A DNA stretch of 64,000 nt from positions 7,909,314-7,973,313 of the forward strand of contig NZ_KI421511.1 of the NCBI RefSeq assembly GCF_000473265.1, written 5' to 3'. The DNA is from Amycolatopsis thermoflava N1165. GTDB lineage: Bacteria > Actinomycetota > Actinomycetes > Mycobacteriales > Pseudonocardiaceae. The translations under genes were made by a program, and so were the position numbers. Below are positions 21,576 through 29,276 of this stretch, piece after piece. The notes under the pieces were generated by a model. The model was given only the letters and a program-made list of their open reading frames with translations, was not told where the DNA came from and searched no databases. Each line of letters begins with the position of its first letter. The first letter of the stretch is position 1.

Positions 21576-21588
21576 CGCGAATCGCGAT
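21574..21588. promoter_or_regulatory. LysR-type dyad overlapping the regulator start
   Basis: ATCGCGA-A-TCGCGAT, a perfect palindrome with one central base. It contains T-N11-A, the LysR box form. It overlaps the LysR start codon (21573-21575), as expected for autorepression. Confidence 0.5.
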
Positions 21589-21647
21589 AGCAGTTATGCC
21601 CTTCATCATACTTCACAATCGGCGCAGCACGGCGGACCATCAGGAGC

Positions 21648-22655
21648 GTGAAAAGTCCCGCCGCGCTCCTCGCCAAGCTCCGCATCGACCCGTTCATCAT
21701 CGGCATCCTCGCCGCGGTCGGGATCGCCTGCCTGGTGCCGGCGCGCGGCCAGGGCGCGGAGATCGCGTCCTGGGTCACCTCGATCGGCGTCGGCGCGTTG
21801 TTCTTCCTCTACGGCGCGCGCCTGTCCACCGCAGAGGCCGTGGCCGGCTTCAAGCACTGGCGGTTGCACCTGGTGATCCTGGCCACGACGTTCGTGGTGT
21901 TCCCGCTGCTCGGCCTGACCACGAAGCTGCTCGTGCCGTCCGTGCTGACCCCCGCGCTGGCCGCCGGCGTGATCTTCCTGTGCACGCTGCCCTCGACGGT
22001 CAACTCCTCGATCGCGTTCACCTCGATCGCCAAGGGCAACGTGGCCGCCGCCATCTGCGCCGCGTCGTTCTCCAGCCTGCTGGGCATCGTCGTCACGCCG
22101 CTGCTGGTCGGCCTGCTGCTGCACAGCACCGGCAACGGCTTCTCGCTCGACGCGGTCACCTCGATCGTGCTGCAGCTGCTCGTGCCGTTCGTCGCCGGGC
22201 AGATCGCGCGCCGCTGGATCGGCGGGTTCCTCACGCGTCACAAGAAGGTCCTCGGCCGCGCCGACCGCACCGTGATCCTGATGGTCGTCTACGCGGCGTT
22301 CAGCGAGGGCGTCGTGGCCGGGATCTGGCACCAGCTGACCCCGCTCGCGCTCGGCGGGCTGGTGGTCGTCAACCTCGCGTTGTTCTACGTCGTGTTCTGG
22401 ACCCTCAAACTGGTCACGCCGAAGCTGGGCTTCGGCCGCGCGGACCGCGTGGCGATCATCTTCGCCGGGTCGAAGAAGAGCCTCGCCAGCGGACTGCCGA
22501 TGGCCGCGGTCCTGTTCCCGGCGCAGACGGTCGGCCTGATCGTGCTGCCGCTGATGCTGTTCCACCAGGCCCAGCTCATGATCTGCGCGGTGCTGGCCAG
22601 GCGGTGGGGCGCCAAGGCCGATGCGGACCAACCCGCTGCGGCCGCGGTGCGTTAG
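21648..22655 (+). CDS. Bile acid:sodium symporter-family transporter (SBF-like, PF13593 type)
   Basis: Membrane transporter of 335 aa with nine to ten predicted helices, of the SBF-like/BASS superfamily. The typical crossover regions are visible (TLPSTVNSSIAFTSIAKGNVAAA and FAGSKKSLASGLPMA). The substrate is probably an organic anion; the bacterial PF13593 members are poorly characterised. The GTG start at 21648 follows GGAG by a few bases. Divergent from the LysR gene (72 bp), so likely under its control. Confidence 0.88.
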   Translation: MKSPAALLAKLRIDPFIIGILAAVGIACLVPARGQGAEIASWVTSIGVGALFFLYGARLSTAEAVAGFKHWRLHLVILATTFVVFPLLGLTTKLLVPSVLTPALAAGVIFLCTLPSTVNSSIAFTSIAKGNVAAAICAASFSSLLGIVVTPLLVGLLLHSTGNGFSLDAVTSIVLQLLVPFVAGQIARRWIGGFLTRHKKVLGRADRTVILMVVYAAFSEGVVAGIWHQLTPLALGGLVVVNLALFYVVFWTLKLVTPKLGFGRADRVAIIFAGSKKSLASGLPMAAVLFPAQTVGLIVLPLMLFHQAQLMICAVLARRWGAKADADQPAAAAVR

Positions 22656-22701
22656 CCGTTCCCAGGTGGCGGACCTCATTTCCCACCTTTCGGACACCGG
22701 T

Positions 22702-22714
22702 TACCATTGCCCGC
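22702..22714 (+). promoter_or_regulatory. Leaderless promoter -10 of metF
   Basis: TACCAT at 22702-22707, 7 nt spacer, ATG at 22715. No Shine-Dalgarno sequence. Confidence 0.55.
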
Positions 22715-23599
22715 ATGACGTCGGTGATCGAGCGCCTGCGAGGGGAGTCCCCGGCGTTCTCCATTGAGTTCTTCCCGCCCCGCGACGCGGCCGACGAGGC
22801 CGTGCTGTGGCGGTCGATCCGCGAGCTGGAGCCGCTGGACCCCGCCTACATGTCGATCACCTACGGCGCGGGCGGGTCGAGCCGGGACGGCACGATCCGC
22901 AGCATCGCGCGGGTGGCGACCGAGACCACGCTGGTGCCGATGGCGCACCTGACCGCGGTGGACCACTCCGTCGCCGAGCTGCGCAACGTCATCGGCTGGT
23001 ACGCCGCCGTCGGCGTGCGCAACATCCTCGCGCTGCGCGGCGACCCGCCCGGCGACCCGTACGGCGAGTGGGTGCCGCACCCGCAGGGCCTGAGCTACGC
23101 CGAGGAGCTGGTCGCGCTCGTCCGCTCGCTGGGCGACTTCTGCGTCGGCGTCTCCGCGTTCCCCTACGGCCACCCGCGCTCGCTCGACCTGGACACCGAC
23201 ACGAAGTACCTGGTGCGCAAGTTCCGCGCGGGCGCCGACTTCGGCATCGCCCAGCTGTTCTTCGAGGCCGAGGACTTCCTGCGGCTGCGCGACCGGGTCG
23301 CCGCCGCGGGCTGCGACGCGCTGGTCATCCCCGGTGTGATGCCGCTGACCACGCCGCGCACCCTGCACACCACGATCCGGCTGTCCGGCGCGCCGGCGCC
23401 GCAGCGGCTGCTGGACCGGCTCGAACCGCTGGCCGACGACCCGAAGGCGTTCCGCGCCGAGGGCCTGGACGTGGTCACCGAGCTGTGCGAGCGGCTCATC
23501 GCCGAAGGCGTGCCGGACCTGCACTTCTACACCTTCAACCGGTCCAAGGCGACCCGCGAGGTCGTCCACCGGCTCGGTCTGGTGCCCGCGCGCGCGTAA
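22715..23599 (+). CDS. metF: Methylenetetrahydrofolate reductase
   Basis: FAD-dependent reductase of 294 aa making 5-methyl-THF for methionine synthesis. Conserved elements: SIEFFPPRDAADEA at the N-terminus (Glu of EFFPP is catalytic), SITYGAGGS, the HLTAVDHS region, LALRGDPPGD (FAD/folate loop) and FYTFNRSKAT near the C-terminus. It keeps the canonical MetF length and motifs. Its place near idsA and pknL resembles the M. tuberculosis Rv2172c position, which holds a non-canonical MTHFR. Confidence 0.95.
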   Translation: MTSVIERLRGESPAFSIEFFPPRDAADEAVLWRSIRELEPLDPAYMSITYGAGGSSRDGTIRSIARVATETTLVPMAHLTAVDHSVAELRNVIGWYAAVGVRNILALRGDPPGDPYGEWVPHPQGLSYAEELVALVRSLGDFCVGVSAFPYGHPRSLDLDTDTKYLVRKFRAGADFGIAQLFFEAEDFLRLRDRVAAAGCDALVIPGVMPLTTPRTLHTTIRLSGAPAPQRLLDRLEPLADDPKAFRAEGLDVVTELCERLIAEGVPDLHFYTFNRSKATREVVHRLGLVPARA

Positions 23600-23618
23600 A
23601 CCCGGTTGCCGGATTCGG

Positions 23619-23630
23619 TAGGTTGCATCC
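23619..23630 (+). promoter_or_regulatory. Leaderless promoter -10 of the DUF885 gene
   Basis: TAGGTT at 23619-23624, 6 nt spacer, ATG at 23631; no Shine-Dalgarno sequence. It lies 20 bp past the metF stop, so the DUF885 gene can be transcribed on its own. Confidence 0.6.
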
Positions 23631-25292
23631 ATGGGCGTGCACCAGATCTGTGACCAGTTCGTCGAGGACTTCGCGGCCGCGCACCCCGTCGCGGCGACCG
23701 AGATGGGCATCCCGGGCTACGACGACCAGCTCACCGACTACTCGCCGGAGGGCTACGCCGCCCGCGCCGCGCTGGAGCGGCGCGCGCTGGAGGCCGTCAC
23801 CGCCGCCGAGCCGGCCGACGCGGGTGAGCGCGCGGCCAAGGCCGTGTTCACCGAGCGGATCGGGCTGGACCTGGAGATCCACGACGCCGGCCTGGACGTC
23901 GCGTCGCTGAACGTCATCGCGAGCCCGGTGCAGGACCTGCGCATGGTGTTCGACCTCATGCCCACCGACACGCCCGAGCAGTGGGCGACCATCGCGAAGC
24001 GCCTGGCGAAGGTTCCAGACGCCGTCGATGGCATCCGCGCGTCCCTGCTCGCCGCCGTCGAAGCCGGCAACGCGCCCGCGCTGCGCCAGGTCACCAAGGT
24101 CGCCGAGCAGGCCGAGACGTGGGCCGGGCTGTCCGGGGAGACCGGTTTCTTCCAGAACATGATCGCCGGCGCGCCCGACGGTGCGCCGCGCGCGGACCTC
24201 GACCGCGGGGCCCGCGCGGCCCAGGAGGCCTATGCCGAGCTCGCCGGGTTCCTGCGCGCCGAGCTGGCGCCGAAGGCCCGCGCGAAGGACGCCGTCGGCG
24301 AGGACGCCTACCGGCTCTGGTCGCGCTACTTCATCGGCGCGAAGCTCGGCCCGCGCGAGTCCTACGAGTGGGGCTGGGCCGAGTTCCTGCGGCTGGAAGC
24401 CGAGATGAAGGCCGTCGCCGAGCGCATCGCGCCGGGCGGCACCCTCGCCGACGCGGCCGCCGCGCTCGACGCCAACCCGCGCTACCAGGTGCAGGGCCGG
24501 GACGCGTTCCAGCGGTGGATGCAGGAACTGTCCGACACCGCGCTCGCCGACCTGCGCGGCACGCACTTCGACATCCCGGACCCGCTGATGGCCCTGGACT
24601 GCCGCATCGCCCCGCCCGGCGGCGGCGCCGGCGCGTACTACACGGGCCCGAACGAGGACTTCACCCGTCCCGGCACCATGTGGTGGTCGCTGCCGCCGGG
24701 CCGCGACGAGTTCACCACCTGGCGCGAGGTCAGCACCGTCTACCACGAGGGCGTGCCGGGTCACCACCTGCAGATCGCCACCGCCGTGCACGAGCAGTCG
24801 CTCAACCGGTTCCAGCGTCTCCTGGCGTTCACGTCCGGGCACGGCGAGGGCTGGGCGCTCTACGCCGAGCGGCTGATGCAGGACCTCGGCTACCTCGCCG
24901 ACGACGGCGACCTGCTCGGCATGCTGTCCGAGCAGCTGTTCCGCGCCGCGCGGGTGATCGTCGACTTCGGCATGCACCTGGAGCTGGAGATCCCGTCCGG
25001 CACCGGGTTCCACGAGGGCGAGCGGTGGACGCCCGACCTCGGCCTGGAGTTCATGCTGACCCGCACCATCACCGACGAGCCGCTGGTGCGCGACGAGATC
25101 AACCGCTACCTCGGCTGGCCCGGCCAGGCCCCCGCGTACAAGCTGGGGGAGCGCCTGTGGATCGAGGCGCGTGAGGAGGCGCGCAAGCGCCAGGGCGACG
25201 CGTTCGACCTCAAGGACTTCCACACCAAGGCTCTCCGCCTGGGCGGCATGGGCCTCGACACCCTCCGCGAACAGCTCGCCGAACTCGACTAG
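23631..25292 (+). CDS. DUF885-family putative metallopeptidase
   Basis: Soluble protein of 553 aa in the DUF885 family, which resembles zinc carboxypeptidase/thermolysin-like helical peptidases. The key motif HEGVPGHH is at 372-379 and a Glu-containing helix (SGHGEGWALYAERLM) follows, giving the expected HExxxGH plus distal Glu ligands. There is no signal peptide, so it should act in the cytosol. Substrate unknown. It lies between metF and the structured region before the EamA exporter. Confidence 0.87.
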   Translation: MGVHQICDQFVEDFAAAHPVAATEMGIPGYDDQLTDYSPEGYAARAALERRALEAVTAAEPADAGERAAKAVFTERIGLDLEIHDAGLDVASLNVIASPVQDLRMVFDLMPTDTPEQWATIAKRLAKVPDAVDGIRASLLAAVEAGNAPALRQVTKVAEQAETWAGLSGETGFFQNMIAGAPDGAPRADLDRGARAAQEAYAELAGFLRAELAPKARAKDAVGEDAYRLWSRYFIGAKLGPRESYEWGWAEFLRLEAEMKAVAERIAPGGTLADAAAALDANPRYQVQGRDAFQRWMQELSDTALADLRGTHFDIPDPLMALDCRIAPPGGGAGAYYTGPNEDFTRPGTMWWSLPPGRDEFTTWREVSTVYHEGVPGHHLQIATAVHEQSLNRFQRLLAFTSGHGEGWALYAERLMQDLGYLADDGDLLGMLSEQLFRAARVIVDFGMHLELEIPSGTGFHEGERWTPDLGLEFMLTRTITDEPLVRDEINRYLGWPGQAPAYKLGERLWIEAREEARKRQGDAFDLKDFHTKALRLGGMGLDTLREQLAELD

Positions 25293-25365
25293 GGGAGTTT
25301 CAACCATGGCTTGCGTGGCGGTGCGGGTAGCGGCCCCTCCCGCCAGCCCACCACCACCCTCAACG

Positions 25366-25444
25366 GACGCGCTCCGCGCGCGGCGTCGATTCAAACCCGC
25401 GGCGGTGCCGGCTGACGGCCCCACCGCAAGCGGCTCCGCCGCTT
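25366..25444. repeat. Cluster of small hairpins after the DUF885 gene
   Basis: Gene-free stretch with nested inverted repeats: GACGC/GCGTC (25366-25370, 25383-25387) enclosing GCGC-TCC-GCGC; GCGGTG/CACCGC enclosing GCCG/CGGC (about 25401-25427); and AAGCGGC-TCC-GCCGCTT (25428-25444), a perfect 7-bp stem. It probably terminates DUF885 transcription. A 46-codon frame (25306-25446) with GGAG upstream runs through it, but its composition and hairpins make a real protein doubtful. It may be a dispersed intergenic repeat. Confidence 0.55.
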
Positions 25445-25470
25445 AGGAACAACGACTGAAGGATGTGCTG

Positions 25471-25512
25471 ATGCACCGGGTCTTCCTCGTCACCCCGCCG
25501 CCCCCGGCCTAG
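25471..25512 (+). CDS. Putative 13-aa leader peptide with four consecutive prolines
   Basis: Short ORF of sequence MHRVFLVTPPPPA, preceded by a good Shine-Dalgarno (GAAGGA, about 8 nt before the ATG). Four successive Pro codons near its end are a classic ribosome-slowing signal (relieved by EF-P). The stop codon is one nt before a predicted three-way-junction RNA, and the EamA exporter gene starts 119 bp later. This arrangement suggests ribosome-mediated attenuation. Translation is unproven; the evidence is the SD, codon content and position. Confidence 0.5.
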   Translation: MHRVFLVTPPPPA

Positions 25513-25587
25513 CGGGGCGGTCGCTTCTCGCCGCACTTGTGCGGCGCCACAAGGCACCACGGGTTCGCGTGGTGCCGCATCGCCCCG
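25513..25587 (+). promoter_or_regulatory. Predicted three-way-junction leader RNA of the EamA exporter
   Basis: Closing stem CGGGGCG (25513-25519) with CGCCCCG (25581-25587). Inside are hairpin 1, GCCGCA-cttg-TGCGGC (25530-25545), and hairpin 2, GGCACCACG/CGTGGTGCC (25553-25561, 25568-25576). All stems are perfect. A competing pairing exists: CCCCGC inside the Pro codons (25493-25498) with GCGGGG (25512-25517), which overlaps the closing stem. The two folds cannot coexist, as in attenuators. Confidence 0.6.
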
Positions 25588-25630
25588 CGTCCACGGCACT
25601 GTCCACACAAGACGCTGGAGCGAATTTCCC

Positions 25631-26524
25631 ATGTCCGTTTCCGTCGAGGCGCCCGCGCGCGCCCGATCGTCGTTGACCCTGCTCGTCGCCGGGGTGCTGT
25701 GGGGCACCGGTGGTCTGTCCGGGTCGCTGCTCGCCACCCGCGGTGGTCTCTCCGCGATTTCCGTTGCCACGTACCGGTTGCTGCTCGGCGGCGCCGCGCT
25801 CGTGGTGTTCCTGTGGCTCTCCCGCGGCCTGCGCGGGATGGTCTGGACCAAACCGGTGGTCCGCCGGATCGCGCTGGCCGGCGGGCTCCTCGGCTCGTTC
25901 CAGGCGGCGTACTTCGCGGCGGTCACGCTGACCTCGGTCGGCACCGCGACGATGGTCACGATCGGCAGCGTGCCGGTCTTCGTCACCGCCGCCACGGCGA
26001 TCCGCGCCCGCCGCCTGCCCGGCCCGCTGACCCTGGTGTCGGTCGCACTCGGGCTGGCCGGGCTGGCGCTGCTGTCCGCCACCCCCGGCCACGGCGGCTG
26101 GCGGCTGCTCGGCGGCGTGGCGTTCGCGCTGGCCGCCGGCGCGGGCTTCAGCGTGCTGACGCTGGCGCTGCGCCGTCCCGTCGAAGGCCTGGACTACCAG
26201 CGCACCACCGCGTTCGGGCTGCTCACCGGCGGGTTGCTGCTGCTGCCCGCCGGGCTGGTCCTCGGCATGGCGCTGCCGCTGCGGCTGGACGTCCTCGCGG
26301 TCGCGCTGTACTTCGGCGTCGTGCCGACCGGGCTGGGGTACGTGCTGTACTTCCGCGTCCTCGGCGCCGCGCGGCCCGTCGTCGCGGCGCTCGCGACCCT
26401 GCTGGAACCCCTCACCGCGGCGATCCTGTCCGCCGTCGTCCTGCACGAGGACCTCGGCGTCCAGGGCTGGTGCGGCGCCGCGCTGCTGGGCGCCGGACTG
26501 CTGGTGGGCTACCTGCGGTCCTGA
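25631..26524 (+). CDS. EamA/DMT-family exporter
   Basis: Ten-helix drug/metabolite transporter of 297 aa with two EamA repeats (about 15-145 and 155-295). Typical motifs are LLVAGVLWGTGGLSGSLL at the start and LATLLEPLTAAILSAVVLHEDLG near the C-terminus. Substrate unknown: amino acids, nucleosides or antibiotics are all known for the family. It is preceded by the leader ORF and structured RNA. Its 3' end overlaps the converging GNAT gene by 16 bp. Confidence 0.9.
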   Translation: MSVSVEAPARARSSLTLLVAGVLWGTGGLSGSLLATRGGLSAISVATYRLLLGGAALVVFLWLSRGLRGMVWTKPVVRRIALAGGLLGSFQAAYFAAVTLTSVGTATMVTIGSVPVFVTAATAIRARRLPGPLTLVSVALGLAGLALLSATPGHGGWRLLGGVAFALAAGAGFSVLTLALRRPVEGLDYQRTTAFGLLTGGLLLLPAGLVLGMALPLRLDVLAVALYFGVVPTGLGYVLYFRVLGAARPVVAALATLLEPLTAAILSAVVLHEDLGVQGWCGAALLGAGLLVGYLRS

Positions 26525-27078
26525 GGCTCCAGCGGCAGGGTGCGGCCGAGGATGGCGAACGGGCGTGGATCACCCGCGAAGTGGTAGTCGCGCAGCGCGT
26601 CGACGAAACCCAGGCGCCGGTACAGCTTCCACGCCCGGCTCGGCCCCTCCGGCGTGGACAGCAGGACGTGCCTGCTGTCCACGCCGTCGAGCAGGCGGCG
26701 CAGCAGGTCCTCGCCGATCCCGCGGGCCTGGCTCGCCGGTCGGACGTGGATCTCGGTCAGCTCAAAGTAGTCGGCCAGCCACCGCTCGGCGAGCTGCTCG
26801 CCGCCGGCGGAGGTCAGCCCGCGCCGCACCTGCTCGTGCCACCACTGGCCGGGCGCGCCCCGGTAGCCGTAGGCGATGCCGAGCATCGTGCCCTCGGCGT
26901 CGAACGCGGCGATGCAGCGCCAGCCCTCGCGCAGCGCGTGCGTGAGCCACATCGGGGCGCGCTGCTCGGCCGTGCCCGGCGGGTAGCGCATCGCCTCGAC
27001 GTAGATGGCGAGCGCTTCCCGCAGCCGGGTGCGGAAATCGTCGGCGGACAGCTGCGTGTAGTGCAGGGACGTGGTCAT
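26509..27078 (-). CDS. GNAT-family acetyltransferase
   Basis: N-acetyltransferase of 189 aa. The acetyl-CoA site reads EIHVRPASQARGIGEDLLRRLL (R-x-x-G-I-G), with a C-terminal SRAWKLYRRLGFVDALRDY motif. It is the second gene of a pair: the upstream YbaK gene overlaps it by ATGA (27075-27078). The product could modify an amino acid or peptide; no more specific call is possible. Confidence 0.85.
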   Translation of the reverse strand: MTTSLHYTQLSADDFRTRLREALAIYVEAMRYPPGTAEQRAPMWLTHALREGWRCIAAFDAEGTMLGIAYGYRGAPGQWWHEQVRRGLTSAGGEQLAERWLADYFELTEIHVRPASQARGIGEDLLRRLLDGVDSRHVLLSTPEGPSRAWKLYRRLGFVDALRDYHFAGDPRPFAILGRTLPLEPQDRR

Positions 27079-27575
27079 GACGCGACGTCCGCGGGCCGTC
27101 CGCCGGTGACGGCGACGAGGTCGGCGAAGGTGGTCGGGAAGACCGACTTGGCGTGCCCGGCCGCCGCCCACACGGTGTCGTAGGCCTGCAGCGCGGTGTC
27201 GACGAGGGTGAGCACCGGGGCCGGGTGCCCGACCGGGGCGACGCCGCCGATGGCCTGCCCGGTGTGCTCCCGTACGAACGCCGGGTCGGCTTTCTCGACC
27301 GACTCGGCGCCGACCAGCGCGGCGAGCGTGTCGGTGTTGGCCCGGTGGGCGCCCGAGGTCAGCGACAGCAGCGGGACGGTGCGGTCGGCGAACACCGCGC
27401 GGAAGACGAGGCTGTTGGCGATCGCGCCGGTCTCGACGCCGAGGGCCTCGGCGGCCTGCGCGGCCGTGCGCACCTCGGCCGGCAGGATGCGGATGCCGGC
27501 AGCGGCGTCGTGCTTGCCCGCCTCGGCGAGCGCGGCAGCGACCTTGGCCACCGCCGGATGGTCCAGGCTGCTCAT
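27075..27575 (-). CDS. YbaK/EbsC-family aminoacyl-tRNA editing-type protein
   Basis: Protein of 166 aa with the YbaK/ProX fold, a family of trans-editing deacylases that remove mischarged amino acids from tRNA (often Cys- or Ala-tRNAPro). The signature TGQAIGGVAPVGHPAP is at about 103-118. The position that holds the important Lys in E. coli YbaK (KSL/KTL type motif) reads IANSLVF, so Lys is replaced by Asn. I recall a subgroup with this motif, whose activity is less certain. ATG start 27575; translationally coupled to the GNAT gene. Confidence 0.87.
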   Translation of the reverse strand: MSSLDHPAVAKVAAALAEAGKHDAAAGIRILPAEVRTAAQAAEALGVETGAIANSLVFRAVFADRTVPLLSLTSGAHRANTDTLAALVGAESVEKADPAFVREHTGQAIGGVAPVGHPAPVLTLVDTALQAYDTVWAAAGHAKSVFPTTFADLVAVTGGRPADVAS

Positions 27576-27745
27576 ACCGATATGAGATCACGGGCCGCGA
27601 CCGGTGGCGACGCGTATCCCCGCCCAGTCGTCCGGAACGGCCCGGGAGTTCCCGGCCGTGGGACTTTTCACGCCCGCCCGGTGAGCGTGTTTTTCCTTGC
27701 CTGCCAACGATATCGTGATCCGATCCGCGCGAAAGGTGGCCCCGC

Positions 27746-28330
27746 ATGTTCTCGTCCCCGGCATGGCTCGGCTGGTCGCTGGCCGGCCTGTTCACGGTGC
27801 TCGCGGTCTTCTCCCTGATCCAGGTCCTCGCCCTCGCGGCCCGCTCGTGGGCGGCGTGCTGCGACGGGGTGACCGGCGACCGCGAATCCGCGCTCGCGCA
27901 TTCGGTGATGGCCGTGGCGATGGCGCTGATGTTCGTGCCGTGGGGCAACTCCGTCCCGGCGATCGCCTGGAACGTCGTGTTCGTGGCGGTGGCCGCCTGG
28001 TTCGCGGCCACGCTGTTCCGCGCCGCGCCCGGGCTGCCGCGGTGGCGCTCCGCGGCGACGCACCACCTGCTGGGCGCGGTGGCGATGCTGGCGATGGTCA
28101 GCGCCATGGGCGGCGCGCCGGCGGCGAGCGGTGACCATGGCGGCCACTCCAGCGCGTCCGCCGGGTTCCTGCTGCCCGCCGTGATGACCTGTCTGGTCGT
28201 GTACTTCGCTGCCGACGTCGCCTTGTCCGGGTGGCGTGCGGTGCGGGGCGGGCCGGGCGGCCGCGGCTCCGGCGTCGCGCGGGCCGTCATGGGCGCCGGA
28301 ATGGCTGTGATGCTCGTGCCGATGCTCTAA
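27746..28330 (+). CDS. DUF5134-type membrane protein
   Basis: Polytopic membrane protein of 194 aa with about six helices, fitting the actinobacterial DUF5134 family. A His-rich loop (SGDHGGHSSAS) lies between helices 4 and 5, and His residues also occur in the helices (LAHSVMAVAMALMF, HHLLGAVAML), a pattern that could bind copper or haem. Function unknown. ATG at 27746 with GAAAGG upstream. A CopC-like gene lies about 1 kb away, which weakly supports a metal link. Confidence 0.75.
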   Translation: MFSSPAWLGWSLAGLFTVLAVFSLIQVLALAARSWAACCDGVTGDRESALAHSVMAVAMALMFVPWGNSVPAIAWNVVFVAVAAWFAATLFRAAPGLPRWRSAATHHLLGAVAMLAMVSAMGGAPAASGDHGGHSSASAGFLLPAVMTCLVVYFAADVALSGWRAVRGGPGGRGSGVARAVMGAGMAVMLVPML

Positions 28331-28335
28331 ACGGG

Positions 28336-28373
28336 TTGAGTCTCCAGTAGCTGGAGGCTTTAGCGTCGGGCTC
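28336..28373 (+). promoter_or_regulatory. MerR-type promoter with 19-bp spacer, leaderless
   Basis: -35 TTGAGT (28336-28341) and -10 TAGCGT (28361-28366) are separated by exactly 19 bp. The spacer holds the dyad CTCCAG-TAG-CTGGAG (arms extend to AGTCTCCAG/CTGGAGGCT, 8 of 9 matches, 28339-28359). Overlong spacers with a central dyad are the hallmark of MerR-family activation. The ATG follows the -10 by 7 nt. No merR gene is present in the window. Confidence 0.75.
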
Positions 28374-29276
28374 ATGACGATCACGGTTCTGGACACCTAC
28401 CCCGCCATGCGGCGGATCCTGCGCGCCCCGCGGGAGGAGCGGGCCGCGCTGCTCGAAGAAATGCTGCGGCCCGCCGCCGGCATGTACCGCTACTTCCCCG
28501 GCGAGGTGGACCTCGTCGCGATGCACCGCATGGGCTCGGGTTTCCCGCTCGACCGCGACGAGGACCGGTGCCTGGAGGCGCTGGAGGCGCTGCACGACGC
28601 GGACGCGTGGGGCCGGATCGAGGGCGCGCTGCGCGACGCCGTCGCCGTGCAGCTGGAGGCGACCCCGGACCTCGCGGTGCCCGACATCACCGTCCTGATC
28701 GTCCTCGGCGACCCCGGCGACGAGCACTTCATGGGCACGAGCCTGGGCATGACGGCCAACGGCAGCGTGTCGGGCTACCTGTTCCTCAACTTCTGGCCGT
28801 TCCCGGAGAACCTGGCGCGGCTGGAGGCGACGGCGGTCCACGAGCTGAACCACAACCTCCGCTACTCCAGTGGTGGTGTGGTCTGGAATCCGGCGACGGT
28901 CACGGTGGGGGAGCAGGTGGTGTCCGAGGGGCTCGCGGACGCGTTCGCGCGCCAGCTGTACGGCGACGAGCTCGGCTACGCCCGCGTCGGCGTGCCGCAC
29001 CTGCACGACGACGCGGTGTTCGACAAGGTCGTCTCCGGCCTCGAGGTGAGCGGCATGCAGAACTTCACCGCGTGGGTGCACGGCGACGCGCACGCGATCC
29101 GGTACGGCGCCACCCCGGTCGGGCTGCCCACCGGCGCCGGTTACGCCGTGGGCAACCGTCTGGTCGACGCGTACCTGGCCGCGACGGGACGCACCGCGGC
29201 ACAGGCGCTGCTGGTGGACAGCCGGGAGGTCATCGACACCGCCCTCAGCTCGATGAACGCCGCCCCCGGACGATGA
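28374..29276 (+). CDS. DUF2268-family putative zinc protease
   Basis: Protein of 300 aa with a gluzincin-type motif HELNH at 156-160 and a downstream Glu (VVSEGLADAFA, about 185) as the third ligand, matching DUF2268 (YjaZ-like) proteins. No signal peptide; predicted cytosolic. Its promoter is of the MerR type, so expression is probably induced by a drug or metal through a distant regulator. Its last 32 bp overlap the end of the converging CopC-like gene. Confidence 0.85.
   Translation: MTITVLDTYPAMRRILRAPREERAALLEEMLRPAAGMYRYFPGEVDLVAMHRMGSGFPLDRDEDRCLEALEALHDADAWGRIEGALRDAVAVQLEATPDLAVPDITVLIVLGDPGDEHFMGTSLGMTANGSVSGYLFLNFWPFPENLARLEATAVHELNHNLRYSSGGVVWNPATVTVGEQVVSEGLADAFARQLYGDELGYARVGVPHLHDDAVFDKVVSGLEVSGMQNFTAWVHGDAHAIRYGATPVGLPTGAGYAVGNRLVDAYLAATGRTAAQALLVDSREVIDTALSSMNAAPGR

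Noticed and set aside
25306..25446. 46-codon ORF after the DUF885 gene as a real protein
   Set aside because: Despite SD and ATG, most of it lies in nested hairpins and its composition (Pro, Ala, Arg) is what any open frame here would give. Treated as an intergenic element.
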